A stretch of DNA of 64,000 bases, taken from Acidobacterium sp. GTDB lineage: Bacteria; Acidobacteriota; Vicinamibacteria; Vicinamibacterales; UBA2999. Under the pieces are notes generated by a model. It was not told the DNA's origin. It saw only the letters and a list, made by a program, of their open reading frames with translations, and did no database searches. Shown in pieces: positions 44,670-52,211 of the stretch. Numbering within the stretch: position 1 is the first letter of the stretch; the number at the start of each line of letters is the position of its first letter. Where the stretch lies: the NCBI GenBank assembly GCA_002737365.1, contig NSIL01000009.1, positions 1 to 64,000 of the forward strand. The letters are read 5' to 3'. The translations under genes were made by a program, and so were the position numbers.

Positions 44670-46916
44670 TCAGAACGCAAGCAGGTAAGTCATCTTCGCG
44701 ATCACCGCGCGACTGATCAGCGCGCCGCTCCGTGAATCGTGACGCTCGTTGTAGACCAGGTAGATGTCGCTCAGTGGGCGGTGGATGATGTCGAGCCGCA
44801 CGTTCGAGCTCCACTGGTTGGTGTCGGTGTTGTACTGCACCAGCGCGTTTACGAACACCTTGGTGCTGAAGTAGTAGTTGACGCGGGCGGTCAGCAGGTT
44901 GGTCACGAACGACCCCGAGTCGAGGTCGATGTCATTGATCGAATCGCTGAGCGACACGTTGAGGTGTTCGTTCAGGCGGAGGGTGCCGCCGAGCGTGTAG
45001 CTATGCTTGTAGCCTTCGTAGAAATCGCCGATGCCATAGCGGAGGTTCATCGAGAACGGCGCCGCGCTGTTGGTGTTGACGAGCACGAAGTGCTCCTTGA
45101 AGTCATAGCGGCCCGGCTCGACGTAGATGCGGCGCCTGGCGTTGATGGCGAACCGCTCGTCGATCACCTCGACGTTGGGGTTGGTGCCGACCTCAATGAA
45201 GGTGCTGTTCTGCAGCGTGATCGGCCAGTGCCAGTCCATGTAGCGTGACTGCAGGCCACCACCGTTACGTTCAGTAAAGTTCTCGAGCTGGAAGTGCGGG
45301 AAAGATTCGCGCAACCAGCTCTGGAAACGCTTCGGCCGAAGGTGGGTGCCGAGGTAGAACTCGGCGTTGTCGACGCCGGTGCGCGGCACAAAGCCCATCT
45401 CGTCGTTGAAACGCGAGCCGATCGTCTGGTAGGCCCCCCGGGTTTCCCAGAAGCTGTCGCGATAGCCGAAGCTGCTCTTCGAGTACCAGTCATCACCCTC
45501 TCCCGGCACCCGCGCTGCCGGCGAGGCGCTGCGCGCGGTGGCAAAGTTCATGGTGAGATCGCGAAAGAAGCGAAAGTTCGCGTCGGCGCCGAACGCCCGG
45601 TTGTAGGTGGCACCCTTCGGTTCCTTGTTCAGCAGCATCACGCCGACGTCGGAATTGGCGAGGATGTTCCGGCGCAGCCGCAGGGCGGTGAAGTTGGTCG
45701 AGGGGCTGAGATTCTGTTCGCGCTGTTGAATGTTCAGCATCCCGACCGACCACCCGCCGACCCGGCCGGTCAGCCGCGTTCCGGCCAGCAGCGGAATGGA
45801 AGAACCGGTCGGCGACAGGCCAATCTGCCGGCTGAAGAAGAACACCATGTCCTGCGACTGGTTCTGGCGGCCGCCACCAGCGCCGCCGCCGCCGCCGCGC
45901 TCGCTGCCGGAGCCGAACTGGAACACGCCGGAGTTTTCGAGAAAGAAATCACGCTTTTCCGGGAAGAACAGGCTGAAGCGGGTCAGGTTCACCTGCTGCT
46001 CGTCCGCTTCCACCTGAGAGAAGTCAGTGTTGACGGTGAAATCCCAGGTGAGGCCGGACGTGACGCCGTACTTCACGTCGAAACCGGCGGCGTAGTCCTG
46101 GTCGACCGCGACGCCGGCCAGCCTGTTGACGTTGGCGAGCGCATAGGGCTTCACCCGGATGTTCGCGCCCGGCTGCAGGCCCTGCAGGCCGTCGACGGTG
46201 CCGGCCATCGAGACCCGCGACAACTGGTGAATGCGGCGTAGCGGTGACCAATAGCTGTTTTCGTTCAGGCGCCGGAGGCGCCGTTGGAAATTGATGCCCC
46301 ACGTCTGCATCGCCTCTGGGCCGAACTTCAGCGTCTTGAACGGAATCTCGATTTCCGCATACCAGCCATCGTCACCAATACGCGTGCCGACGCCCCAAAT
46401 GCCGTCCCAGTTGGCGTTGCTGTCGCGACCCTCGTTCGACATCTGCGCGTCCCACTTGGCGCCCATCGGGTTGATGGCGAACTGGTAGCCGTTGCGCTCG
46501 TCGTGGAAGGTGTCGATCACGACCTGGAAGCCGTCGGCCGACCCGGTGTTGAAGTCCTTGCGCAGCTCGTTGACGATGATCTGGCCGGGCTCGGGATCCC
46601 TGGCGAACACGCCGATGTAGAGGGCACGGTCGTCGTACAACAACTTCACTTCGGTGTCGTACGTCGCCGCTTGGCCCTCGCGGGGATCGTTCTGCACAAA
46701 GCCCTTGGCCAGCGGCGCGCCGGCCCACGACGGCTCGTCCAGGCGGCCATCGAGCGCGATCGGCCCCTGGGCTGTCACGGCCGGCAGCTTGCGGTCGCGG
46801 CGGGCCGCCTCGTAGTCGATCACAGTGGGCGGCGGAGCCTGGGCGGCCGCGCCGGCAGCCGAGGCAAGCAACAAACCGCAGGCGAACAGGCGAACAAGTG
46901 GCGTCATCGAAGTCAT
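44670..46916 (-). CDS. DUF5916 outer-membrane protein with an N-terminal carbohydrate-binding (CBM9-like) domain
   Basis: 748 residues, signal peptide ending near AGAAAQA. Residues ~45-250 form a CBM9-like domain: IALDGRLDEPSWAGAPLAKG, YIGVFARDPEP, FQVVIDTFHDERNGYQFAI and WYAEIEIPFKTLKFG. From about 260 comes the DUF5916 beta-barrel-like region: TSGLTWDFTVNTDFSQVEAD, RFSLFFPEKRDFFLENSGVF, with a Gly-rich insert near 340. It is widespread in acidobacteria and Bacteroidota; role unknown, possibly polysaccharide or peptide handling at the outer membrane. Confidence 0.85.
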   Translation of the reverse strand: MTSMTPLVRLFACGLLLASAAGAAAQAPPPTVIDYEAARRDRKLPAVTAQGPIALDGRLDEPSWAGAPLAKGFVQNDPREGQAATYDTEVKLLYDDRALYIGVFARDPEPGQIIVNELRKDFNTGSADGFQVVIDTFHDERNGYQFAINPMGAKWDAQMSNEGRDSNANWDGIWGVGTRIGDDGWYAEIEIPFKTLKFGPEAMQTWGINFQRRLRRLNENSYWSPLRRIHQLSRVSMAGTVDGLQGLQPGANIRVKPYALANVNRLAGVAVDQDYAAGFDVKYGVTSGLTWDFTVNTDFSQVEADEQQVNLTRFSLFFPEKRDFFLENSGVFQFGSGSERGGGGGAGGGRQNQSQDMVFFFSRQIGLSPTGSSIPLLAGTRLTGRVGGWSVGMLNIQQREQNLSPSTNFTALRLRRNILANSDVGVMLLNKEPKGATYNRAFGADANFRFFRDLTMNFATARSASPAARVPGEGDDWYSKSSFGYRDSFWETRGAYQTIGSRFNDEMGFVPRTGVDNAEFYLGTHLRPKRFQSWLRESFPHFQLENFTERNGGGLQSRYMDWHWPITLQNSTFIEVGTNPNVEVIDERFAINARRRIYVEPGRYDFKEHFVLVNTNSAAPFSMNLRYGIGDFYEGYKHSYTLGGTLRLNEHLNVSLSDSINDIDLDSGSFVTNLLTARVNYYFSTKVFVNALVQYNTDTNQWSSNVRLDIIHRPLSDIYLVYNERHDSRSGALISRAVIAKMTYLLAF

Positions 46917-47059
46917 GCAGTAGGCTGTGTGGCGAAACTAGGATCGTTCGGGAACCATGTATCGTGTCCCGGAATGCCGTTTGATCGGTGTAACGAGTTG
47001 TAAAAGCGTCGGCGCCACCGTGCCGTCGTAGGTGCCTGTCACGGTTACGGGTGTTTTTG

Positions 47060-48358
47060 ATGAAGATTCTACTAACTACCTCGCTGGTGATGTTGCTGTC
47101 TCTGCCGGCTTTTGCACAGGAAGCCCGCCGGCGTTGGGAAATGGAACGCCAGATTCGGCTCGACAAGTTCGAGCAGGTGCTGCCGCGCGCCATGCGCGAC
47201 AACGGCATCGAGATGTGGATCGTCGCCGCCAAGGAGAACCACTACGACCCGCTGTGGAAGGACCTGGGCCGGGGCTACATCACGGGTATCGGTTACTACG
47301 TGTTTACCGACCGCGGCGGCGATCGCATTGAGCGGGCCGCGCTTGGCCCGAGCGGCTACCTGCTGGCCGAATCCGGGGCGTACGACAGCCTCGCGCCGGC
47401 CGCGACGCTGGCGGATTACGTCAAGACTCGCGATCCAAAGCGCATTGGTGTGAACATGTCCGAGCAGATCGGCCCGGCCGACGGCCTGTCGGTGACGATG
47501 TTCGCGCACTTGAAGAAGACGTTGGGCGAACCGTACGCATCACGCTTCGTCACCGCCGAAAAGCTGGTCGCCGACTTCCGATCGCACCGTGTCGCGGCCG
47601 AGATCGTCGCCTTCGGCGAGGCCGCCGGCATTGCGATCCAGCTGACCGAGCGTGCCCTGTCGAACGAGGTGATCACGCCGGGCAGAACGACTCTCGAGGA
47701 CGTCGCTTGGTGGATGCAGGACCGTCTTCTCGACCGAGCGCTGGGGTCCGAGTTCGACATGCCCTCCGTCTACGTCACCGGCCCCGCCGGCATCGTCGCC
47801 ACCTCGTCCAATCGGATCATCCAGCCGGGCGACGTGATGATGATCGACTGGGGAGTCCAGTTGATGAACTTCGGGACCGACGTGAAGCGCGTGGCTTATG
47901 TCCTGAGGCCGGGTGAGACCGCGCCGCCCAAGAGCATCCAGGTCGCGTTCGACAAGGCCATCTCCGTTCGCGACGTCGTCAAGAAGGCCATCAAGGTCGG
48001 TGTGCGCGCCGACGAGACCATGAAGCGCATGGACGCCGCGCTACAGGCGGCCGGCTTCGGCGTGATCGAGTTCAACCGCCCGAACAAGGACGACAAGACT
48101 GACGTCACCTACGGGTTTCACCCGGTCGGCAACACCGGCCACGACATCGGGCCGTCGCTGACCACCTGGCAGCCGTTCCAGAGCACATTCGTGATGCACG
48201 CGCAGCACATGTTTTCGTTTGAATACTTCGCCTACACGCCGATCGCCGAGTGGGGCGGGGCCAAGCTGCGGATTCCGATCGAGGACGATGCCATCCTGAC
48301 GGATGCGGGCATCCAGTTCCTGCATCCGGCGAACTACCGCCTACTGGTCATCAAGTAG
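47060..48358 (+). CDS. secreted M24-family metallopeptidase (Xaa-Pro aminopeptidase-like)
   Basis: 432 residues from ATG 47060 (GTG 47051 adds three), signal peptide ending at PAFAQE. The pita-bread domain has the metal ligands in MMIDWGVQ and NFGTDVKR (two Asp), GNTGHDIGPS (His), FSFEYFAY (Glu) and IPIEDDAIL (Glu). The N-terminal domain resembles creatinase-type (IEMWIVAAKENHYDPLW). It probably trims X-Pro peptides in the periplasm. Complete frame. Confidence 0.85.
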   Translation: MKILLTTSLVMLLSLPAFAQEARRRWEMERQIRLDKFEQVLPRAMRDNGIEMWIVAAKENHYDPLWKDLGRGYITGIGYYVFTDRGGDRIERAALGPSGYLLAESGAYDSLAPAATLADYVKTRDPKRIGVNMSEQIGPADGLSVTMFAHLKKTLGEPYASRFVTAEKLVADFRSHRVAAEIVAFGEAAGIAIQLTERALSNEVITPGRTTLEDVAWWMQDRLLDRALGSEFDMPSVYVTGPAGIVATSSNRIIQPGDVMMIDWGVQLMNFGTDVKRVAYVLRPGETAPPKSIQVAFDKAISVRDVVKKAIKVGVRADETMKRMDAALQAAGFGVIEFNRPNKDDKTDVTYGFHPVGNTGHDIGPSLTTWQPFQSTFVMHAQHMFSFEYFAYTPIAEWGGAKLRIPIEDDAILTDAGIQFLHPANYRLLVIK

Positions 48359-48361
48359 CAG

Positions 48362-48448
48362 TTAACGGTCGGCGTATTTCGCCAGCCTCCGCAGTTTCTT
48401 GTCGACCTTGCTGACGACCTGCGCTTCCGGCGCGCGGTACGAGGCCAT
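48362..48448 (-). pseudogene. possible 3' remnant of a minus-strand gene
   Basis: A 28-codon frame (MASYRAPEAQVVSKVDKKLR with RLAKYADR at the end) runs to TAA at 48362, just after the convergent M24 gene. It is charged, ends naturally beside a gene stop, and its upstream side meets the truncated DUF4112 gene head to head. No family can be assigned; it may be nothing. Confidence 0.2.
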
Positions 48449-48459
48449 CCGGCACCGCG

Positions 48460-48654
48460 GTGTCGTTGACGATCATCGCGCGCACACTTCGCTATGGTCC
48501 GCCCGCGACACTGGTCTCCAGGATGCTGGCGAACGTCGCGGTTGACCTCGTCTTCGGAGCGATTCCCTTGGTCGGTTTCTTCGCCGACATTTGGTTCAAG
48601 TCCAACGATCGCAACGCGGCATTAATCAAAGACTTCCTCGCTGCAAGGGACTGA
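48460..48654 (+). pseudogene. C-terminal half of a DUF4112 membrane protein
   Basis: 64 codons from GTG 48460. RYGPPATLVSRMLANVAVDL with VFGAIPLVGFFADIWFKSND and RNAALI is the second half of DUF4112 proteins, whose first half repeats a GLIPGVGDL-type motif and is absent. The family is usually ~120-150 residues. The gene begins 12 bases from the unidentified minus-strand fragment, the same head-to-head geometry as the GT4/formate-THF ligase junction. Confidence 0.55.
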
Positions 48655-48751
48655 TGAGTTGCAGGGTCTCGACGGCCATTACGGCCCAAAAAGCCATGGC
48701 GAAGGGGACGATCAGGCCAAAAACTGCATTTTGACGCCTGATGACGATCAT
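48626..48751 (-). CDS. possible small membrane protein (41 residues)
   Basis: ATG 48751 is preceded by GAAGGGG at 8-base spacing, a fair ribosome binding site. The peptide has one hydrophobic stretch (FGLIVPFAMAFWAVMAVETL). It overlaps the end of the DUF4112 fragment on the other strand and fills the AT-rich gap before the DGQHR gene. No homologue recognised; could be chance. Confidence 0.25.
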   Translation of the reverse strand: MIVIRRQNAVFGLIVPFAMAFWAVMAVETLQLISPLQRGSL

Positions 48752-48838
48752 TTTTATAACCCCTTCAAATTCATAGAGTTAAGGTCGATTACCGGGTCGT
48801 TACAGGGGTCGGTCGGTCACGATTTCTGGCAATAGCCA

Positions 48839-48867
48839 TTGAGCGGGCGCGGTCGGGATTATAGAAT
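48839..48867 (+). promoter_or_regulatory. candidate promoter of the DGQHR gene
   Basis: TTGAGC (48839-48844) and TAGAAT (48862-48867) are separated by 17 bases; ATG 48890 follows 22 bases after. The region just upstream is AT-rich compared with the surroundings. Confidence 0.4.
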
Positions 48868-48889
48868 CTGGCTCTTTGGACAGACTCAT

Positions 48890-50026
48890 ATGATCAGCGT
48901 AGCCGCTATCCGGATGCAGCAATTCGGCGTGCAATTCTATCAGGCCTCCCTCACGGCCAGCGATATTGACAAGCTCGTGCGTTTCGAGGTCTTGAGCTAT
49001 CAGGACCAGGCGCAGGCGGGCGTTCGCGGCAAGAAGAAGGGCGCGCAATCCAAGATCAACTGGGACTTGCTCGAGCGCCGCATTGCCTCGAATGAGAAGG
49101 CCTATCAGCGACAAATCATCCGCAAGAAGATCGACGAGCTCGTCCAGTACTACGAGCAGTGCCGGCAAGCCCGCGACCTGCCGTCCATTCCTGGCGCCGT
49201 GATCATCTCGTGCGACGAGAAGCTCAGCTTCGAGGCGGTCGAAAGCGGCTCGTCGGTCGGGCGCCTCAAGGTGCCTGAACGGGAAGGCATTCTGCGCGCC
49301 ATCGATGGCCAGCACCGCCTGCTCGCGCTGCACGCCGACATCGACCGCTTCGGTGACGAGCCTTTCACCGTGCCGGCGATCATCTTCGATCGGGTCCCCG
49401 AGGACCACATCGTCCAGATGTTCGTGACGATCAACGCCAAGCACACGCGCCTGAACGCGTCGCACCTGGTGTCGCTGTCCGGACGCCAGCTCTATCGCGA
49501 CGAGTCCCTGGCCGCCGCCCACGACGTCGTGCGGGCGCTCAACGACCGCGACGAATCTCCGCTGCTTGGCGATATCAAGCTGCTCGGCGTCGGCAAGGGC
49601 CGCGTCGGTCAGGCGCCGCTGGCCCAGGAGCTGAAGAAGCTGTTCGCAGACGAGGCTGCGCTCGGCGGTGCCCGTAAGAGCGCCGAGTTCCGCGAAGAAT
49701 CCAAGAAGTTCTTCGTCAACTACCTCCGGCAGATCGCCAGCATCTTCGAATCAGCGTGGAACGGCCGGAAGTACAGCATCAAGTCGGCCACAGCGCTACG
49801 CGCATTCGTCCGGGTCGCGCCCGACGTGATCCAGAAGATCGACCAGCAACACGCCGACCGTACCGACTTCCGCGCGATTGGCCGCGTGATTTCGCCGTGG
49901 GGCCGCCGCATTGGCGCGCTCCGCTTCGAGACCGATGGCGCCTGGAAGCGTCAGGGCACCACAGTCGATAACCTCACCAAGGAGCTGCGCCTCGCACTGC
50001 AGTATCCCGAGGGTGCGGCCGGGTAG
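48890..50026 (+). CDS. DGQHR-domain protein (DndB-related)
   Basis: 378 residues from ATG 48890. The signature AIDGQHRLLAL is present, with KVPEREGILR before it, FVTINAKHTRLNASHLV after, and an N-terminal FGVQFYQASLTASDIDKLVR strand-helix. The family includes DndB/DptB, regulators of DNA phosphorothioation, and many orphans near phages and restriction islands. No dndACDE, dptFGH or other modification gene is in the window, so this is an orphan. Biochemical role unknown; Lys/Arg-rich helices (KKKGAQSKINWDLLERR) could bind DNA. Codon use seems ordinary for the window. Confidence 0.8.
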   Translation: MISVAAIRMQQFGVQFYQASLTASDIDKLVRFEVLSYQDQAQAGVRGKKKGAQSKINWDLLERRIASNEKAYQRQIIRKKIDELVQYYEQCRQARDLPSIPGAVIISCDEKLSFEAVESGSSVGRLKVPEREGILRAIDGQHRLLALHADIDRFGDEPFTVPAIIFDRVPEDHIVQMFVTINAKHTRLNASHLVSLSGRQLYRDESLAAAHDVVRALNDRDESPLLGDIKLLGVGKGRVGQAPLAQELKKLFADEAALGGARKSAEFREESKKFFVNYLRQIASIFESAWNGRKYSIKSATALRAFVRVAPDVIQKIDQQHADRTDFRAIGRVISPWGRRIGALRFETDGAWKRQGTTVDNLTKELRLALQYPEGAAG

Positions 50027-50128
50027 GCACTGACTTGCCGCTACGTTCCCAGCTGCAGATTTGACGCAGAGCCCTTGGTCTTCAATCGGCGTGTGATCAT
50101 CGGTTGGATCGGAATCTTCGATAATCTG

Positions 50129-50145
50129 CGGCGGGATACCCGCCG
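50129..50145. terminator. GC hairpin between convergent DGQHR and pxpA genes
   Basis: CGGCGGG-ATA-CCCGCCG is a perfect 7-bp stem. It lies in the 150-base convergent spacer; no T run on either side, so bidirectional termination is only possible. The rest of the spacer holds nothing I can assign. Confidence 0.4.
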
Positions 50146-50176
50146 GTGGAATTCGCCTTCAATCTGCGGCCGGTGT

Positions 50177-50947
50177 TCAGGCCCGGCGCGTGTCCGCCAG
50201 GTTCGACACGGTGACGCCGGCGGCTTCGAGGCCGGCGCGCACGGCCCGGGCAAGGTCGGCGGCACCGGAAGTGTCACCGTGCAGGCAGATGGTGTCGCCG
50301 TCAAGCGCGACCACTGAGCCATCGAGCGCGACGACCTGTCGTTCGCGCACCATCCTGATGGCGCGTACGACCACCACCGCCGGATCGTGAATCACGCTCC
50401 CGGCTTTCTGGCGTGAGGCCAGCGAGCCATCAGCTTCGTAGGCGCGGTCGGCAAATACTTCAGCCGCCACCGGCAACCCGGCGTGCAAGCCGGCTTTGAT
50501 CAGTTCCGAATTCGGCAATCCAAACAGAATGAGCTTCTTGTCGATGGCGGCGACGGCACGGGCAATGGCATCGGCGAGCGCGCGATCGCGGCACGCCATG
50601 TTGTAGAGCGCACCGTGCGCCTTGACATGCTGCAGGCGCACACCCTGGCCGGCCGCGATGCCGGCGAGCGCCGCCACCTGGTAGACCACGAAGTCTTCCA
50701 CTTCCTGCGGCGTCGCCTGGATCTCGCGCCGGCCAAAGCCGACGAGATCGGGAAAACCGGGATGAGCCCCGATCGCTACACCGCTGGCTTTGGCCAGCGC
50801 GACCGTGGCCCGCATGGTGCCCGGGTCGCCGGCGTGGAAGCCGCAGGCGACATTCGCCGAGGAAATGCTCGCCATCAGGGCGGCGTCGTCACCCATCGGC
50901 CAGGGGCCGAATGACTCGCCGAGGTCAGAGTTGAGATCAATTCTCAT
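50177..50947 (-). CDS. pxpA: 5-oxoprolinase subunit A (LamB/YcsF family)
   Basis: 256 residues. RIDLNSDLGESFGPW at the start, ANVACGFHAGDPGTMRATVA, GAHPGFPDLVGFGRR, VKAHGALYNM and the C-terminal ICLHGDTSGAADLARAVR are diagnostic. PxpA with PxpB/PxpC hydrolyses 5-oxoproline to glutamate; the partner genes are not adjacent here. It diverges from the PepSY gene across a palindrome. Confidence 0.93.
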   Translation of the reverse strand: MRIDLNSDLGESFGPWPMGDDAALMASISSANVACGFHAGDPGTMRATVALAKASGVAIGAHPGFPDLVGFGRREIQATPQEVEDFVVYQVAALAGIAAGQGVRLQHVKAHGALYNMACRDRALADAIARAVAAIDKKLILFGLPNSELIKAGLHAGLPVAAEVFADRAYEADGSLASRQKAGSVIHDPAVVVVRAIRMVRERQVVALDGSVVALDGDTICLHGDTSGAADLARAVRAGLEAAGVTVSNLADTRRA

Positions 50948-50994
50948 TTTGTCCTTGACCGACCATTTTAGTCGGCAATATGCTGGTCCTTAAC

Positions 50995-51011
50995 TTGAGA
51001 CTAGGTCTCAA
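50995..51011. promoter_or_regulatory. palindrome (Fur-like candidate operator) before the PepSY gene
   Basis: TTGAGAC-TAG-GTCTCAA is a perfect 7+7 inverted repeat, 10 bases before ATG 51022. Its TGAGA/TCTCA ends resemble Fur boxes of the TGAGAAT-n-ATTCTCA type. PepSY membrane proteins are often iron-regulated, which fits, but the centre is not a standard Fur box. Confidence 0.4.
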
Positions 51012-51021
51012 CATCTCACCC

Positions 51022-52173
51022 ATGGAGACTCTTCGCTCACTCATCTTTTGGATGCACCTGATTGCCGGCGTCGCCGCCGGGGTGGTCGTCCTCATCATGT
51101 CCATCACCGGCGTGGCCCTCACCTACGAGAAGCAAATGCTCGAGTGGGCGGACCGCGGCGCCTGGACGGCGCCGTCCCCGGCTGACGCCCGGCACCTCCC
51201 GCCAGAGACGCTGCTGGCTAAAGCGGCCGCAGCCCAGCCGGGGCTGGCACCAACTGGCGTCACCCTGCGCGCCAACGCCGCGGCGCCCGCCACGGTGACG
51301 TTCCAGGGCAACAAGTCCCTTCTCATCAATCCTTACACGGGCACAATCATCGGCGAACCACCAGCCGGCCTCCGCAGTTTTTTCCGAACCATGACGGTGT
51401 GGCATCGCTATCTGGCATTGGAAGGCGCCAGCCGCTCGATCGGCAAGGCCATTACCGGCGCCGCCAACCTCGGCTTCCTGTTCATCGTTTTGAGCGGCAT
51501 CTACCTGTGGTTCCCCCGCGTGTGGAGCTGGCTTCAGTTCAAGAACGTGCTGTGGTTCCGGCGCGGCCTGCCGGCCAAGGGGCGCGACTTCAACTGGCAC
51601 AACGTCATTGGCTTCTGGTCGGCAGTGCCACTGGCGGTCGTCGTGGCCGGAGCCGTGCCGATCTCGTATCCGTGGGCGAGCAACCTCGTCTACCGGCTGG
51701 CGGGCGATCGCCCCCCGACCGCCGCCGCTCCCCCGGCCGCCGCAACACCCGAGCCGGTGTCTGCAAGTGGCCTGAACGCCGCGTGGTCGCGTGCCCAGGC
51801 GCAGGTGCCCGCGTGGCGCACCATGACCGTCCGGCTGTCCGCCGACAGCAGGCCGCTGGCCCTGACCGTTGACCAAGGCTACGGCGGGCAGCCGCAAAAA
51901 CGTGAAACCCTCACCATCGATCGCGCGACCGTCGACATCGCCAAGGCCGAGACCTTCGCGGACTTGAGCCCTGGTCGCCGCGCGAGGTCCTGGTTGCGGT
52001 TCGCGCACACGGGAGAGTTCTACGGCCTCGCCGGCCAAACGCTGGCCGGCATCGTCTCGGCCGGTGGCGTCGTGCTGGTCTACACCGGCCTGGCGCTCGC
52101 GTGCCGCCGATTCATGTCCTGGATTCGGCGCCGCGGCCAACAAGGGTCGGCCGAGCACGCGCGGGCGGCGTGA
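51022..52173 (+). CDS. PepSY-associated membrane protein (iron-uptake/reductase type)
   Basis: 383 residues from ATG 51022; ATG 50980 would place the palindrome inside the gene. Four membrane helices: LIFWMHLIAGVAAGVVVLIM (start), ANLGFLFIVLSGIYLWFP, NVIGFWSAVPLAVVVAGAVP and a final IVSAGGVVLVYTGLALACR. Between helices 1 and 2 is a periplasmic PepSY-like domain (about 65-140), then WHRYLALEG. A Pro/Ala linker and a second soluble domain follow helix 3. His residues in helices 1 and near WHR could bind heme, as in siderophore-iron reductases of this family. Confidence 0.8.
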   Translation: METLRSLIFWMHLIAGVAAGVVVLIMSITGVALTYEKQMLEWADRGAWTAPSPADARHLPPETLLAKAAAAQPGLAPTGVTLRANAAAPATVTFQGNKSLLINPYTGTIIGEPPAGLRSFFRTMTVWHRYLALEGASRSIGKAITGAANLGFLFIVLSGIYLWFPRVWSWLQFKNVLWFRRGLPAKGRDFNWHNVIGFWSAVPLAVVVAGAVPISYPWASNLVYRLAGDRPPTAAAPPAAATPEPVSASGLNAAWSRAQAQVPAWRTMTVRLSADSRPLALTVDQGYGGQPQKRETLTIDRATVDIAKAETFADLSPGRRARSWLRFAHTGEFYGLAGQTLAGIVSAGGVVLVYTGLALACRRFMSWIRRRGQQGSAEHARAA

Positions 52174-52198
52174 GTGCTTCCGCCTAACCGTTCGGCGT

Positions 52199-52204
52199 TA
52201 TGAT
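52199..52204 (+). promoter_or_regulatory. TATGAT -10 box, 7 bases before ATG 52212
   Basis: TATGAT, 7 bases, ATG: the same spacing as at 30669. This favours ATG 52212 over ATG 52200, which lies inside the box. Confidence 0.4.
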
Positions 52205-52211
52205 TCGGCGC

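Noticed and set aside
48890-50026. A DNA phosphorothioation (Dnd) system
   Set aside because: Only a DGQHR protein is present; no cysteine desulfurase, DndC-type sulfurtransferase, DndD or DndE is encoded nearby.
50932-50946. First Fur-like dyad TGAGATCAATTCTCA
   Set aside because: It is made by the first codons of pxpA (MRIDL), which are conserved in the family, so the dyad may be coincidental.
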